DNA of 64,000 nt from Pseudomonadota bacterium. GTDB lineage: Bacteria > Pseudomonadota > Alphaproteobacteria > Rhizobiales > Xanthobacteraceae. The notes below the pieces were generated by a model. It had not been told where the DNA came from. It searched no databases and saw only the letters and a program-made list of their open reading frames with translations. Of the stretch, positions 18,452 to 29,147 are shown one piece after another; the stretch's first letter is position 1; each line of letters starts with the position of its first letter. Made by a program: the position numbers and the translations under genes. Location of the stretch: NCBI GenBank assembly GCA_018971625.1, contig JAGXAJ010000008.1, positions 16,484 through 80,483 of the forward strand. Reading direction: 5' to 3'.

Positions 18452-19363
18452 ATGCAGGCGCTCTTCATCGGACAAACCTACATCGACGTCACCTTTATCA
18501 CCGATCACATGCCGACCGGTGACGAGAAACACGTGGCCTCGGCCTATGCGGTCTCGTTCGGCGGCAATGCGGTCACCGCAGCATTCTGCTGCGCCAAGCT
18601 CGGGATCGTGCCGGATCTGATTGCCACCGTCGCCAACGATTGGCTCGGCCGCATGTTTCAAGATATGAGCGCGAAGTACGGAATCTCCGTGCATCCGCGC
18701 AAGGTCAACACCTCGTCTCTGTCGTTTATCATGCCCAAGGACGGCAAGCGCGCGATCGTGCGTTGCCGCGACGATGAGCATCTCCATCCGTTCCCGTTGC
18801 TCAACCTGAACGGCTGCCGTGTACTGCATGTCGACGGCCACCAGCCCGATGCCGCGATCCATTATGCAAAGCTGTGCCGCGAGGACGGTATCCTGACCTC
18901 GCTCGACGGCGGCGGCCTGCGCACCAACACCCATGAGCTGCTGGAATTCATCGACGTCGCGATTGTCGCCGAACGGCTATGCGAGCAGATGGACCTGACA
19001 CCGGAAAAGATGCTGGACTATCTCAAGGGACGCGGCTGCCGGGTCGGCGGCGTCACCATGGGCGAGCGCGGGTTACTCTGGTATGACGAAGCTGGCGCTG
19101 TTCGCACGCTGCCCGCGCTGCCGATCGCGCGCGAACGGGTGCTCGATACCAACGGCGCCGGCGACGTGTTCCATGGCGCCTACGTGTTTTCCTATCTCAA
19201 CAGTCCGGGCAAAAGCTGGCAGGAGCATTTCGAGTTTGCCCGCGCCGCCTCGACCTACAAGATCCAGCGCCTCGGCAACGAAGCAGGACTGCCGGCGCTG
19301 GCCGACATTGAAACCGTCAAGCGGGAATTCCAGATCGGACGCAAAAACGAGTTTTGGGATTAG
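18452..19363 (+). CDS. PfkB family carbohydrate kinase
   Basis: MQALFIGQTYIDVTFITDHMPTGDEKHVA..; DTNGAGDVFHGAY signature. Confidence 0.9.
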   Translation: MQALFIGQTYIDVTFITDHMPTGDEKHVASAYAVSFGGNAVTAAFCCAKLGIVPDLIATVANDWLGRMFQDMSAKYGISVHPRKVNTSSLSFIMPKDGKRAIVRCRDDEHLHPFPLLNLNGCRVLHVDGHQPDAAIHYAKLCREDGILTSLDGGGLRTNTHELLEFIDVAIVAERLCEQMDLTPEKMLDYLKGRGCRVGGVTMGERGLLWYDEAGAVRTLPALPIARERVLDTNGAGDVFHGAYVFSYLNSPGKSWQEHFEFARAASTYKIQRLGNEAGLPALADIETVKREFQIGRKNEFWD

Positions 19364-19392
19364 ACGATCATAGTCCGGAATTGGAATTGCGG

Positions 19393-20334
19393 ATGGGGCG
19401 GGTTTTCGTCGCGGGAAGCATCAATATGGACGTGGTGGCGACGGCCGAGCGCCACCCCAAAATCGGCGAAACCGTTGCCGGCCGCGAGGTGCTTTACTTT
19501 CCAGGTGGCAAGGGCGCCAACCAGGCCGTATCGGCCGCAAAGCTCGGCGCTCCGACGACGCTGATCGGAAGGCTCGGAAGGGATTCCTTCGGGCAGGAGT
19601 TGAAAACGTTTCTCGCCGCGCAGGGCATTGACGTCGGTTTCTTGCAGGAGAGCGCCGATGCCCATACCGGCACCGCCATCATCACCCTAGCCAATTCCGA
19701 CAACACCATTGTCGTCATTCCCGGCGCGAACGGGCTGCTGACTCCGACCGATGTCAGCATGCCCCCGCTCGCACCAGCCGATATCGCGGTCAGCCAGTTC
19801 GAGATTCCCGTAACCACCGTCGCGGCCTTCTTCAAGCGCGCCCGAGCATCGGGCGCAACCACGATCCTCAATCCCGCACCTGCTACTCTATTTTGCCGCG
19901 AGCTGCTCGATCTCGTCGACGTCCTGATCCTCAATGAGATCGAGCTCGGCGTGCTCACGAAGACCGGGCTCAGCGACAGCGACGATATTGCGCGTTTTGT
20001 CGATGCCGCGAGAAGCCTGCAAGCCGGCGGCAAACCCATCATCTGCGTGACCCTGGGCAAGCGCGGCGTGCTGGCGCTGACGGATGGCCAGCCGCTGGTC
20101 ATCGAAGGCCGCGCGGTGAGGGCTGTCGATACGACCGGCGCCGGCGATTGCTTTGTCGGCGCAGTCGCAGCGCAGCTTGCCGCCGGCAAATCTATCGGCG
20201 ACGCCTTGGGTTATGCCAACGTCGCAGCATCGATCTGCGTGCAGCGGATGGGCGCCGCACCGTCGGTGCCGACCGCCACGGAAGTAGAAACTGCCGTCGT
20301 TCTGACAAAGAAACCTAACGCAGTGCGGCCTTGA
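19393..20334 (+). CDS. ribokinase-like PfkB kinase
   Basis: MGRVFVAGSINMDVVATAERHPKIGETVAG..GGKGANQAVSAAKLG..DTTGAGDCFVGA. Confidence 0.9.
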   Translation: MGRVFVAGSINMDVVATAERHPKIGETVAGREVLYFPGGKGANQAVSAAKLGAPTTLIGRLGRDSFGQELKTFLAAQGIDVGFLQESADAHTGTAIITLANSDNTIVVIPGANGLLTPTDVSMPPLAPADIAVSQFEIPVTTVAAFFKRARASGATTILNPAPATLFCRELLDLVDVLILNEIELGVLTKTGLSDSDDIARFVDAARSLQAGGKPIICVTLGKRGVLALTDGQPLVIEGRAVRAVDTTGAGDCFVGAVAAQLAAGKSIGDALGYANVAASICVQRMGAAPSVPTATEVETAVVLTKKPNAVRP

Positions 20335-21550
20335 GATCGAAATTGCTGTCCGCCGCCTGCTCGGGCGTAATCGAGCCGCCTGCCGCCAGCAGCCGGCGTC
20401 CGAACATGTGATCGCCGGCGCGATTGATCGATTCGATGCCGACAAGTGTCCCGGATTTGTAGCAGAACGCCGAGAATGCACCCTGCTCGCGATCGCCCCG
20501 CACCGCCACCTGGTCATAGCCGATGGTCAGGCCTGCGATTTGCAGCTTGTCGGGGCCCTGATCGCTCCAGAACCATGGCAAGCCGTCATATTCCTTTGCG
20601 TCGCCGGTCAGTCGCGCCGCGACGCAGCGGGCATGATCGGTGGCGTTCTGCACGGATTCAAGTCGCAGCGGCGCGCCAAAACGCGGGCTCGCGAACAATG
20701 CGCAGTCGCCGATGGCGGATATATCGCGGTCGGCGGTCAGCAGATGTTCGTTCACGATGATTCCCGCCGCGACCGGCAGATCGGCCTCGGCCGCAAGTTC
20801 GACATTGGGCGATACCCCGACGCCGACCACGACCAAGTCGGCCGGGATATGCCGACCATCGCTGAGACTGACGCCGGTCACTCTCGCACCACTGCTTTCG
20901 ATGCTGGTAGCCTGCACGCCGAGATGAAGGCGAATGCCGGCTGCGGTGTGACGCGCCTGAAAGAATTCCGAGATCTCCGCGGTCACCGCCCGCGCCATCA
21001 CGCGGGTGGCGAGTTCGAGCACGTCGACTTCAAGTCCCTTGGCACGGGCAGTAGCCGCAAATTCCAGACCGATAAAACCTGCGCCGATCACGACGACGCG
21101 ACGGCTCGGGGAAAGCTGCTGTCGCAACGCCTCGCTATCGTCGAGGATTCGCAGATAGCGCACGTCTTCGAGATTGGCATTGGGAATATCGAGCAGGCGA
21201 TTGCGCGCACCCGTCGCCAGCACCAGATGCCCGTAGTCGAGCGATGCGCCGGAGGCGAGCCGCAGTTTGTGATCGCCGCGATCGATGGCTGCGGCGCGAT
21301 CGGCGATCAACTCGATGTTATGATCGCGGTAAAACTTTTCCGGACGGAACATCAGACTGTCCGACGCGCCGCCGCTCTTGAGGTAAGCCTTGGACAATGG
21401 CGGTCGTTGATACGGAAGATGCGCCTCGTCGTTGACGATGCGGATGGATTCGCTGAAACCGTGCTGCCGCAACGAAGCCGCGAGCTGAAAGCCCGCATGC
21501 CCCGCGCCGACGATCAGAACTGGTCCTTGCAAAACAGCTCCTTGCGCCAT
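20315..21550 (-). CDS. FAD-dependent ferredoxin/rubredoxin reductase-type oxidoreductase
   Basis: VLIVGAGHAGFQLAASLRQ, VVVIGAGFIGLEFAATAR, ISAIGDCA. Confidence 0.9.
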   Translation of the reverse strand: MAQGAVLQGPVLIVGAGHAGFQLAASLRQHGFSESIRIVNDEAHLPYQRPPLSKAYLKSGGASDSLMFRPEKFYRDHNIELIADRAAAIDRGDHKLRLASGASLDYGHLVLATGARNRLLDIPNANLEDVRYLRILDDSEALRQQLSPSRRVVVIGAGFIGLEFAATARAKGLEVDVLELATRVMARAVTAEISEFFQARHTAAGIRLHLGVQATSIESSGARVTGVSLSDGRHIPADLVVVGVGVSPNVELAAEADLPVAAGIIVNEHLLTADRDISAIGDCALFASPRFGAPLRLESVQNATDHARCVAARLTGDAKEYDGLPWFWSDQGPDKLQIAGLTIGYDQVAVRGDREQGAFSAFCYKSGTLVGIESINRAGDHMFGRRLLAAGGSITPEQAADSNFDLKAALR

Positions 21551-21708
21551 CGCGTCAGGACAGGCGGCTCAATCGCCTGATCGCTTACCATCTCACTTTC
21601 CCCGCACCTTCTCACCAAGCCGCATTTTGCAGGCATCGTTGGGGATTGTCACCTCTTCCCTTCTGCTATTTAAATGCAAGCCGGCGTTTTCGGTCAGGGG
21701 TTCCTGCC

Positions 21709-22509
21709 ATGCCCACACCTGCTGCTCCTTCTCACCCCGACGATCCGGCGCTGCTGTCGCTAGACGGGCCGATCGCAACGATCACGCTCAACCGGCCGGC
21801 GGCCTTCAACTCGATCGACCTGCCGACTGCCAGGAAGCTGGAGCAGCTCAGCGCAGAGATCGAGGCATCGGACGAAATCCGGGTGCTGGTCATCGAAGGC
21901 AATGGCCGCGCGTTCGCCGCCGGCGGTGACCTTCAAACCCTCGGGGCCGCAGCAGCAGCCGACACCATCGCACCCGTGGTCGGCGAGTTGCTGGAGCATT
22001 ATCACGCCTTCATCACCACGCTGCGGCGAATGCCGAAGATCGTGGTGTCGAGCGTGCACGGCTCGGCTGCCGGCGCCGGCCTCTCGCTTGCCTTCATCGC
22101 CGACCTCTGCATCGCCGCGGAAGACGCCAAATTCACACCGGCGTACGCCAAACTTGGCGTCTCGCCCGACGGCGGCGGCACCGTCGGTGTGGTCGCCAGC
22201 GTCGGCGCGCGCCGGGCCTTGCAGATTTATCTCGCCGAGGACAGTTTTTCCGCGGCCCAGGCCTATGACTGGGGACTCGTCGTCAAGGTCGTGCCCGCGA
22301 CTGAATTGAAAGCTGCGACCACGGAGCTGGCGCGTCGCCTGGCGCAAAACCCGCCTGCGGCCATTGCGGCGACCAAGGCGCTGATCTATCGCGCCCGTGT
22401 GACGCCGATCGAACAACAACTCGACGCCGAGCGCGACGCCATCATCGGCTGCATGCATACCGACGACTTCCGCGACGCGGTGAAAAAGTTTACCGGCAAG
22501 GGAAAGTAG
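21709..22509 (+). CDS. enoyl-CoA hydratase/isomerase family protein
   Basis: ATITLNRPAAFNSIDLPTARKL..VLVIEGNGRAFAAGGDLQTLG..VHGSAAGAGLSLAFIADLCIA. Confidence 0.92.
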   Translation: MPTPAAPSHPDDPALLSLDGPIATITLNRPAAFNSIDLPTARKLEQLSAEIEASDEIRVLVIEGNGRAFAAGGDLQTLGAAAAADTIAPVVGELLEHYHAFITTLRRMPKIVVSSVHGSAAGAGLSLAFIADLCIAAEDAKFTPAYAKLGVSPDGGGTVGVVASVGARRALQIYLAEDSFSAAQAYDWGLVVKVVPATELKAATTELARRLAQNPPAAIAATKALIYRARVTPIEQQLDAERDAIIGCMHTDDFRDAVKKFTGKGK

Positions 22510-22605
22510 CGACCAGCATACGCATGCGTCAGGCTGGCTAGCTATTTCTGCCCTCGCCGCGCATGAAATCGAAATCGCAGCCTTCGTCGGCAGATTCTCG
22601 CCACC

Positions 22606-22680
22606 CGTCATTGCGAGCGAAGCGAAGCAATCCAGGACCACAGGAAAGAGCTAGATTGCTCCGCTTCGCTCGCAATGACG
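22606..22680. repeat. dispersed repeat family II copy
   Basis: CGTCATTGCGAGCGAAGCGAAGCAATCCAG..AGATTGCTCCGCTTCGCTCGCAATGACG. Confidence 0.9.
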
Positions 22681-22777
22681 ATGATAAGTTTGTATCAAAC
22701 TAAAAAACTCAGCCTCCGAACGCAGCTGGGGCCGGATTTCCATTCGGCTCCGGCTTGTTCGTCTAAAGCTCCAGCGA

Positions 22778-24208
22778 TCAGGCCGCATTGTAGCCAGCGA
22801 CCGCCTTGACCTCGAGATATTCCTCGAGGCCGAACTTGCCCCATTCGCGACCGTTGCCGGACTGCTTGTAGCCGCCGAATGGCGCGCCGCGCTCGTTGGG
22901 TACGCCCTGCAGGTTGACGTTGCCGGCGCGAATCCGGCGGCCGACGCGGCGCGCGGTCTCTACGGTGTCGGCGGAGACGTAACCGGCCAGGCCATATGGC
23001 GTGTCGTTGGCGATCTTCACCGCGTCTTCTTCATCCTTGGCGCCAAGGATGGTGAGAACAGGCCCGAAGATTTCCTCGCGCGCGATAGTCATGTCATTGG
23101 TGACGTCGGCGAAAATGGTCGGGCGCACATAGAAGCCCTTGTTGACGCCTTCCGGCAGACCCGGCCCGCCCGCGACCAGGGTGGCGCCTTCCTCGATGCC
23201 CTTCTGGATCAGCTTCTGAATCTTGTCCCACTGGTTCCGCGACACCACCGGCCCGATGGTGGTGCCTTGAGCGCGCGGATCACCCGCTTTGGTCTTGTCG
23301 GCGACGCCCTTGGCGATCGCGGCGACTTCCTTCATCTTCGACAGCGGCACGATCATTCGCGACGGCGCGTTGCACGACTGGCCGGAATTGTTGAACATGT
23401 GCATCACGCCACCGATGACGGCCTTGGTCAGGTTGGCGCCTTCCAGGATGATGTTCGGCGACTTGCCGCCGAGTTCCTGGCTGACGCGTTTGACGGTCGG
23501 GGCCGCGCGCCTGGCGACGTCGATGCCGGCGCGGGTCGAGCCCGTGAACGAGATCATGTCGATATCAGGATGCTCGCTCATCGCGGCGCCGACCTCGGGA
23601 CCGAGGCCGTTGATCAGATTGAACACGCCCTTCGGCACGCAGGCTTCGTGGAGGATTTCAGCGAAGATCAATGCCGAGGTCGGGGTGAATTCCGACGGCT
23701 TGAGGATCATGGTGCAGCCGGCCGCGAGCGCAGGTGCAACTTTGCAGGCGATCTGATTCAGCGGCCAGTTCCATGGCGTAATCATGCCGATGACCCCGAC
23801 CGGCTCGCGCACCACCGTGGCGGTGCCCATGGTTTCCTCGAAATGGTAGTTCTTGAGCACTTCGAGCGTAGTGACAATGTGGCCGAGCCCAGCACCGGCC
23901 TGAAGCTTTTCCGCCATCGGCAGCGGGGCGCCCATCTCGTCGGAAACGGCGGCGCCGATTTCCTTCATGCGACCCTTGTAGATTTCGATGATTTTGGCCA
24001 GCAGCGCGACACGTTGCTCGCGGCTGGTCTGCGAGTAGCTGTCAAACGCGCGCCTGGCGGCGGCGACCGCCTTGTCGACGTCGGCTTTGGAACCGAGCGC
24101 CACCTCGTACATCGCCTCTTCGGTCGCCGGATTGACGACCGCCGTGGATTTCTTGACGACGGGATCCACCCAGGCTCCGTCGATGTAGAATTGCGTGCGA
24201 TTGACCAT
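22778..24208 (-). CDS. aldehyde dehydrogenase family protein
   Basis: VGVIGMITPWNWPLNQIACKVAPALAAG, RVSQELGGKSPNIIL, NNSGQSCNAPSRMIV; start at MVNRTQFYIDG. Confidence 0.93.
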   Translation of the reverse strand: MVNRTQFYIDGAWVDPVVKKSTAVVNPATEEAMYEVALGSKADVDKAVAAARRAFDSYSQTSREQRVALLAKIIEIYKGRMKEIGAAVSDEMGAPLPMAEKLQAGAGLGHIVTTLEVLKNYHFEETMGTATVVREPVGVIGMITPWNWPLNQIACKVAPALAAGCTMILKPSEFTPTSALIFAEILHEACVPKGVFNLINGLGPEVGAAMSEHPDIDMISFTGSTRAGIDVARRAAPTVKRVSQELGGKSPNIILEGANLTKAVIGGVMHMFNNSGQSCNAPSRMIVPLSKMKEVAAIAKGVADKTKAGDPRAQGTTIGPVVSRNQWDKIQKLIQKGIEEGATLVAGGPGLPEGVNKGFYVRPTIFADVTNDMTIAREEIFGPVLTILGAKDEEDAVKIANDTPYGLAGYVSADTVETARRVGRRIRAGNVNLQGVPNERGAPFGGYKQSGNGREWGKFGLEEYLEVKAVAGYNAA

Positions 24209-24377
24209 CGTGAACCTCGTGACTTCACGGCAGATGTTAGGGGAGCGGAGCGTTCGACAGGCACCTTTGCACGAAAGCCCGGCTGGTTGAACCCGCCATA
24301 TCCGGTGCGCTGCATTGCATCGGACGCTGGATATAACGACCGTGGGAAGATGTGCGCAAGGCAAGCCCAATTTAACT

Positions 24378-24490
24378 CGTCGTCCCGGCGAAGGCCGGGC
24401 CCCATACAGGCTCTCCTATGGCACTTTGATGAATACGTTCCGCAGCAATGTCAGGGGTCATAGGTCCCGGCTCGGAGGCCGGGACGACGA
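24378..24490. repeat. dispersed inverted repeat family IV (CGTCGTCCCGGCGAAGGCCGGG ... CCCGGCTCGGAGGCCGGGACGACG)
   Basis: Terminal arms pair; common architecture of intergenic repeats in this group. Confidence 0.75.
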
Positions 24491-24494
24491 AAAA

Positions 24495-26861
24495 TCACAC
24501 CGCCATCTTGCGGTGCCGGACCGGAGCGCCGGATGTGAGGCTTTCGGCAGCATCGATGATGGCGTTGGCATCTATGCCGTAGTGACGGTAGAGATCGTCG
24601 ATGGTGCCGGTCTGGCCGAAATGCTCGACGCCGAGCGCCTCGACGCGGTGCCCGCACACGCTGCCGAGCCAGCCCAGCGCCGCCGGGTGGCCGTCGATGA
24701 CGGTTACGATGCCGCAATCCCGCGGCAGCGGCGCCAACAATTTTTCGACATGGCTGAGATGGGCCATCCCGCGCCGGTCGCGACGCAGTTTCCGCGCCGC
24801 GGTCCAACCGCCATGCAGGCGATCGGCTGACGTGACCGACAAAAGGCCGACATCCCTACGGCTTTCCCCGATCAGGCCGATCGCCTCGATCGCTTCCGGC
24901 GCGACCGCACCGGTATAGGCGACGATCAGGTCGCAATTTGGTCCGGGCTTGCGCAGCCAATAAGCGCCGTCGGTGACGCTTCTCTCAAGGTCCGGCGTCA
25001 TGATCCGCTGCGGCTGCTCCAGCGTGCGGGTCGACAGCCGCAAATACACCGATCCGCCCTCGCCGCCCTCGCGCTGCATGTGGCCAAAGCCCCACCCCAT
25101 GATAACAGCGAGCTCGTCGACAAAGGCGGGCTCGAACGAGGCGAGACCGTCCTGCGCGATGCCGATCAGGGGCGTCGCGATCGACTGATGCGCGCCGCCC
25201 TCCGGCGCCAGCGTGATGCCCGACGGCGTCGCCGCGACCATGAAACGCGCATCCTGATAACAGGCATAGTTCAGCGCATCGAGGCCGCGCTCGATGAAGG
25301 GATCATACAGCGTCGCGATTGGCAACAGCCGTTCGCCGTTGATCGAATGCGACAAGCCCAGCGCCGACATCAGGATAAACAGGTTCATCTCGGCGATGCC
25401 GAGTTCGATGTGCTGCCCCTTTGGCGAAGAATCCCAATTGAAGGTCGAAGGAATCTTTTCGCTGCGGAACAGATCGGCTTTTTCGGCGCGGGCGAACAGG
25501 CCGCGCCGGTTGACCCAGCCGCCGAGATTAGTGGAGACCGTGACGTCGGGCGATGCGGTGACAATGCGCGAGGCAAGCTCGGTATCGCCGCGCGCCAGTT
25601 CATTCAACACGAGGCCAAAACCCTGCTGTGTCGACATCTGCGCGGCCGGCTTGAACGCGAGCTGTGCCGGGACATCAATGGCGTTCGCCGACAATCGGCG
25701 ACGGCCATCGCGGTTGAACGGCGCGCTGGCGAGAAACGCCTCAAGTTCCGCCGGTGATTGCGAAAGCCCTTCAAACTTCTCCCATTCGTGGCCGGGGCGG
25801 ATGTCCTGCGCGGCACGCCATTTTTCCATCTGCGCGACCGTCATCAGGCCGGCATGGTTGTCCTTGTGGCCCTGAAACGGCAGGCCGACGCCCTTGATGG
25901 TATAGGCGATGAAACAGACCGGTCGGTCGTGATCGATCGATTCGAATGCCTCGATCATGCTGGTCATGTCATGGCCGCCGAGATTGGACATCAGCGCCAA
26001 CAGCTCATCGTCGCTGCGCTTCTCGATCAGTTGCGTTACCGCGCCCTGGTCGCCGATCTCGTCCTGCAGATGCTTGCGGAACGCTGCGCCACCCTGGAAG
26101 CACAGCGCCGCATAGAGCGCGTTCGGACATGCGTCGATCCATTGCTTGAGTGCTTCACCGCCGGGCTCGGTGAACGCCGCGCGCATCAGCCTGCCGTATT
26201 TCACGATCACCACGTCCCAGCCGAAATTGCGGAACATGGTCTCGAATTTCTCCCACAGCCCTTCGCGCACCACGGCGTCCAGGCTCTGCCTGTTGTAATC
26301 GACCACCCACCAAATGTTGCGCAACCCGTGCTTCCAGCCTTCCAGCAGCGCCTCGAAGATATTGCCTTCGTCCATTTCGGCATCGCCGACCAGCGCGATC
26401 ATGCGCCCCTCCGCGCGATCCTTCATCCAGCCGTGCGCCTTGACGTAATCCTGCACCAGCGAGGCGAACAGCGTTTGCGCGACGCCGAGCCCGACCGACC
26501 CGGTGGAGAAATCGACGTCATCGGTGTCCTTGGTGCGCGACGGATAGGATTGCGCGCCCTTGAAGCCGCGAAAATCCTCGAGCTTCTCCCGGGTCTGATG
26601 GCCGAACAGGTACTGGATGGCGTGGAACACCGGACTGGCATGCGGCTTGACGGCAACGCGATCCTCCGGCCGCAGCACCGAGAAGTACAGGGCCGACATG
26701 ATATTGGCGAGCGAAGCGGACGAGGCCTGGTGGCCACCGACCTTGAGCCCGTCGACATTGGGCCGGATGTGATTGGCGTGGTGGATGGTCCAGGACGACA
26801 GCCACAACACCTTGCGCGCCAGCGCCGACAGCAATTCCAGGCGTGCGGATTCGACGGGCAT
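24495..26861 (-). CDS. transketolase / homodimeric pyruvate dehydrogenase E1-like protein
   Basis: 788 aa; GGHQASSASLANIMSALYF, FSTGSVGLGVAQTLFASL, LVGDAEMDEGNIFEALLEGWKHGLRNIWWVVDYNRQSLD (TPP motif). Confidence 0.88.
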   Translation of the reverse strand: MPVESARLELLSALARKVLWLSSWTIHHANHIRPNVDGLKVGGHQASSASLANIMSALYFSVLRPEDRVAVKPHASPVFHAIQYLFGHQTREKLEDFRGFKGAQSYPSRTKDTDDVDFSTGSVGLGVAQTLFASLVQDYVKAHGWMKDRAEGRMIALVGDAEMDEGNIFEALLEGWKHGLRNIWWVVDYNRQSLDAVVREGLWEKFETMFRNFGWDVVIVKYGRLMRAAFTEPGGEALKQWIDACPNALYAALCFQGGAAFRKHLQDEIGDQGAVTQLIEKRSDDELLALMSNLGGHDMTSMIEAFESIDHDRPVCFIAYTIKGVGLPFQGHKDNHAGLMTVAQMEKWRAAQDIRPGHEWEKFEGLSQSPAELEAFLASAPFNRDGRRRLSANAIDVPAQLAFKPAAQMSTQQGFGLVLNELARGDTELASRIVTASPDVTVSTNLGGWVNRRGLFARAEKADLFRSEKIPSTFNWDSSPKGQHIELGIAEMNLFILMSALGLSHSINGERLLPIATLYDPFIERGLDALNYACYQDARFMVAATPSGITLAPEGGAHQSIATPLIGIAQDGLASFEPAFVDELAVIMGWGFGHMQREGGEGGSVYLRLSTRTLEQPQRIMTPDLERSVTDGAYWLRKPGPNCDLIVAYTGAVAPEAIEAIGLIGESRRDVGLLSVTSADRLHGGWTAARKLRRDRRGMAHLSHVEKLLAPLPRDCGIVTVIDGHPAALGWLGSVCGHRVEALGVEHFGQTGTIDDLYRHYGIDANAIIDAAESLTSGAPVRHRKMAV

Positions 26862-27103
26862 GGCGGCGCTCCGGCAACAGTGATCCGCGCTGATGTTAAC
26901 GCGGCCGCCGCTGCGATGGAAGGGCGCGGCGTGATCAGCCGCTATATCGCAACCGTCGACCAGAAATCGCTCGGTCTTTATGTCAACGTCTTCATTTCCA
27001 TAAAGCCGGCGCGCAGAAGGAGGAGGATCTCAATCGTAACGCAGAAGCGATTTCGAAACGGGACGAGATCCTGGAGTGTGAGCTGAAATCCGAAGTGCGC
27101 AGG

Positions 27104-28108
27104 TCACGCGTTGGGCGACGTTTCGCCCGAGAGCGCCAGCAACTGCGATGGGCGCACCCGCTCGCGATGGGCCGTATAAAGACCGCTGGCGACGATGAAG
27201 GCGGCGCCGGTCACGGTCCAGACGTCGGGCACCTCGCCGAACAGGAGGAAGCCGAGCACACTGACCCACAGTAGTTGGATGTAGGAAAACGGCGCCAGCA
27301 CCGAGGCATCCGCGTAGCGGAACGCCAGCACCACGATCCACTGCCCTGCGGTCGAGGCGACGCCGACCAGGATTCCGAACAGCACGCCGTGCCAGCCGGG
27401 CGCGACCCACACCAGCGGCACCAGCGCGGACAGGATGAAGACGCCGGAAATCGACGAATAGGTCATGGTGGTGATCGCGCGCTCGCTGCCGCTCATCATC
27501 CGCGTCATGGTCAGCGTGCAGGCCCAGGCCAATGCCGAGACGATCGGGAATAACGCCGCAGGATGGAACGCGATCGAGCCAGGCCGCAGGATGACCAGCA
27601 CGCCGATCAGGCCGACTGCCGTCGCGAGCCAGCGGCGCAGGCCGACGCTCTCGCCGAGAAACACGATCGACAGCGCGGTGACGAACAACGGCGACACGAA
27701 GCTGGTTGCGGACGCCTCCGCGATCGGGAGAAACCCCAAGCCGGTGATAAAGAGCAGCGACGAACCCACCAGTGCGACGCCTCGCAACAGCTGAAAGGCG
27801 GGCCGCGTGGTCTGCATCGCATAGAGCGGCGATCCCGGCACCATCGCGGGAATCATGATCAGGCCGAATACCAGGAAGCGAAGCCATGCAATCTCGATCG
27901 ACGGCAAGGTCGCCGACAGATATTTCGCCGTCACATCGGAAATTCCGAGAAATACCGTCGAGACCAGGATCAGCGTGATGCCCCGAAGCGGCCGATCGGC
28001 GCGCGCCGGCGCTGCGGGGGTGGCCGGCTTCTTCTTGGGCGAGAACTTCTCGGATGAAGGCACCGGAAGGCGGTCCAGCCTGACGGCTGCGGCAGATGGC
28101 GGGGTCAC
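27104..28108 (-). CDS. DMT family (EamA) transporter
   Basis: Ten-TM EamA repeat ORF: RGITLILVSTVFLGISDVTAKYL..FRYADASVLAPFSYIQLLWVSVLGFLLFGEVPD. Confidence 0.88.
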   Translation of the reverse strand: MTPPSAAAVRLDRLPVPSSEKFSPKKKPATPAAPARADRPLRGITLILVSTVFLGISDVTAKYLSATLPSIEIAWLRFLVFGLIMIPAMVPGSPLYAMQTTRPAFQLLRGVALVGSSLLFITGLGFLPIAEASATSFVSPLFVTALSIVFLGESVGLRRWLATAVGLIGVLVILRPGSIAFHPAALFPIVSALAWACTLTMTRMMSGSERAITTMTYSSISGVFILSALVPLVWVAPGWHGVLFGILVGVASTAGQWIVVLAFRYADASVLAPFSYIQLLWVSVLGFLLFGEVPDVWTVTGAAFIVASGLYTAHRERVRPSQLLALSGETSPNA

Positions 28109-28281
28109 GGAGCAGACTCGGACGAAAATGAAATAGTCGAATCGGGTGAGAACCCAACAAACGACAAAGGCAGCCGATCGACAAGGAGCGAAAACAGGCA
28201 GCGGATATGCACGATAGCCGGCAGCGACTTGTCACCGACACAGTTTTGTTAAATTCCGTATTTTTGCGGGCGCCCAGCGCG

Positions 28282-29118
28282 CTACAACATCGGCAAGCTC
28301 GTCGGTTTTGGACCGCGCGGAAATGCGTTGTCGAGCGCGGCCAGATCGCTGTCGCTGAGGTTCAATTGTCCGGCGGCTGCATTGTCGGCGGCGTGTTCCA
28401 ATGACGCGGCTTTTGGAATCGCGAATAGGGATTGATCCCGCGTCAGGAAACCGAGCGCGACCTGACGCGGCGTAACACCGCGCGCGTCCGCGATCTTCTG
28501 TAGTATTTTTCCCGATCCGCTGCGCGGGTGCGGAAAATCATTGTGGCCGAACGGCGAATAGGCAACCACCGCGATGCCGTTCTGCTTGCACCAGGGGATA
28601 ACGGCGTGCTCGATCGCGCGCTCCTGCAGATGATAGAGCACCTGGTTGCAGGCGATGTTGCCCTCGCCGGAAACCGCCTTCAGTTCTTCGAGATCGTCGA
28701 CGTCGAAATTGCTGACGCCCCAGCTCTTGATCTTTCCTGCGCGCACCAGTTCCTCGAATGCCGCGACCGTATCGGCGAGCGGATAGGAACCGCGCCAATG
28801 CAGCAGATAGCAATCGAGGTGGTCGGTCTTAAGCCGTGACAGCGAGCGCTCGCAGGCAGTGATAGTGCCGCGGCGCGAGGCGTTGCTCGGCAACACTTTC
28901 GAGACCAGGAACACCTCGTCACGTCTTGCAACGATTGCTTCCGCAATCACCGGTTCAGCGTCGCCGTACATTTCGGCTGTGTCGATATGGGTCATGCCAA
29001 GGTCGAGGCCATGGCGGAGTGCCGCAACCGCGCTTTGGCGATCGCCGCGATCGATATACCAGGTGCCCTGCCCGATCACGGATACATCGCCAACGCTGCC
29101 GAATTTTCGCTGTCTCAT
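28282..29118 (-). CDS. aldo/keto reductase
   Basis: MTHIDTAEMYGDAEPVIAEAI, LLHWRGSYPLADTVAAFEELV, WGVSNFDVDDLEEL. Confidence 0.92.
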   Translation of the reverse strand: MRQRKFGSVGDVSVIGQGTWYIDRGDRQSAVAALRHGLDLGMTHIDTAEMYGDAEPVIAEAIVARRDEVFLVSKVLPSNASRRGTITACERSLSRLKTDHLDCYLLHWRGSYPLADTVAAFEELVRAGKIKSWGVSNFDVDDLEELKAVSGEGNIACNQVLYHLQERAIEHAVIPWCKQNGIAVVAYSPFGHNDFPHPRSGSGKILQKIADARGVTPRQVALGFLTRDQSLFAIPKAASLEHAADNAAAGQLNLSDSDLAALDNAFPRGPKPTSLPML

Positions 29119-29147
29119 GCTGATCTCAATCTGCCGTGCTTGCCGCT

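Noticed and set aside
18239-18934. 231 aa minus ORF upstream of the PfkB gene
   Set aside because: Runs through the family III repeat and antisense to the kinase; no domain
25758-27086. 442 aa plus-strand ORF
   Set aside because: Antisense to the E1/transketolase-like gene; composition typical of a shadow frame
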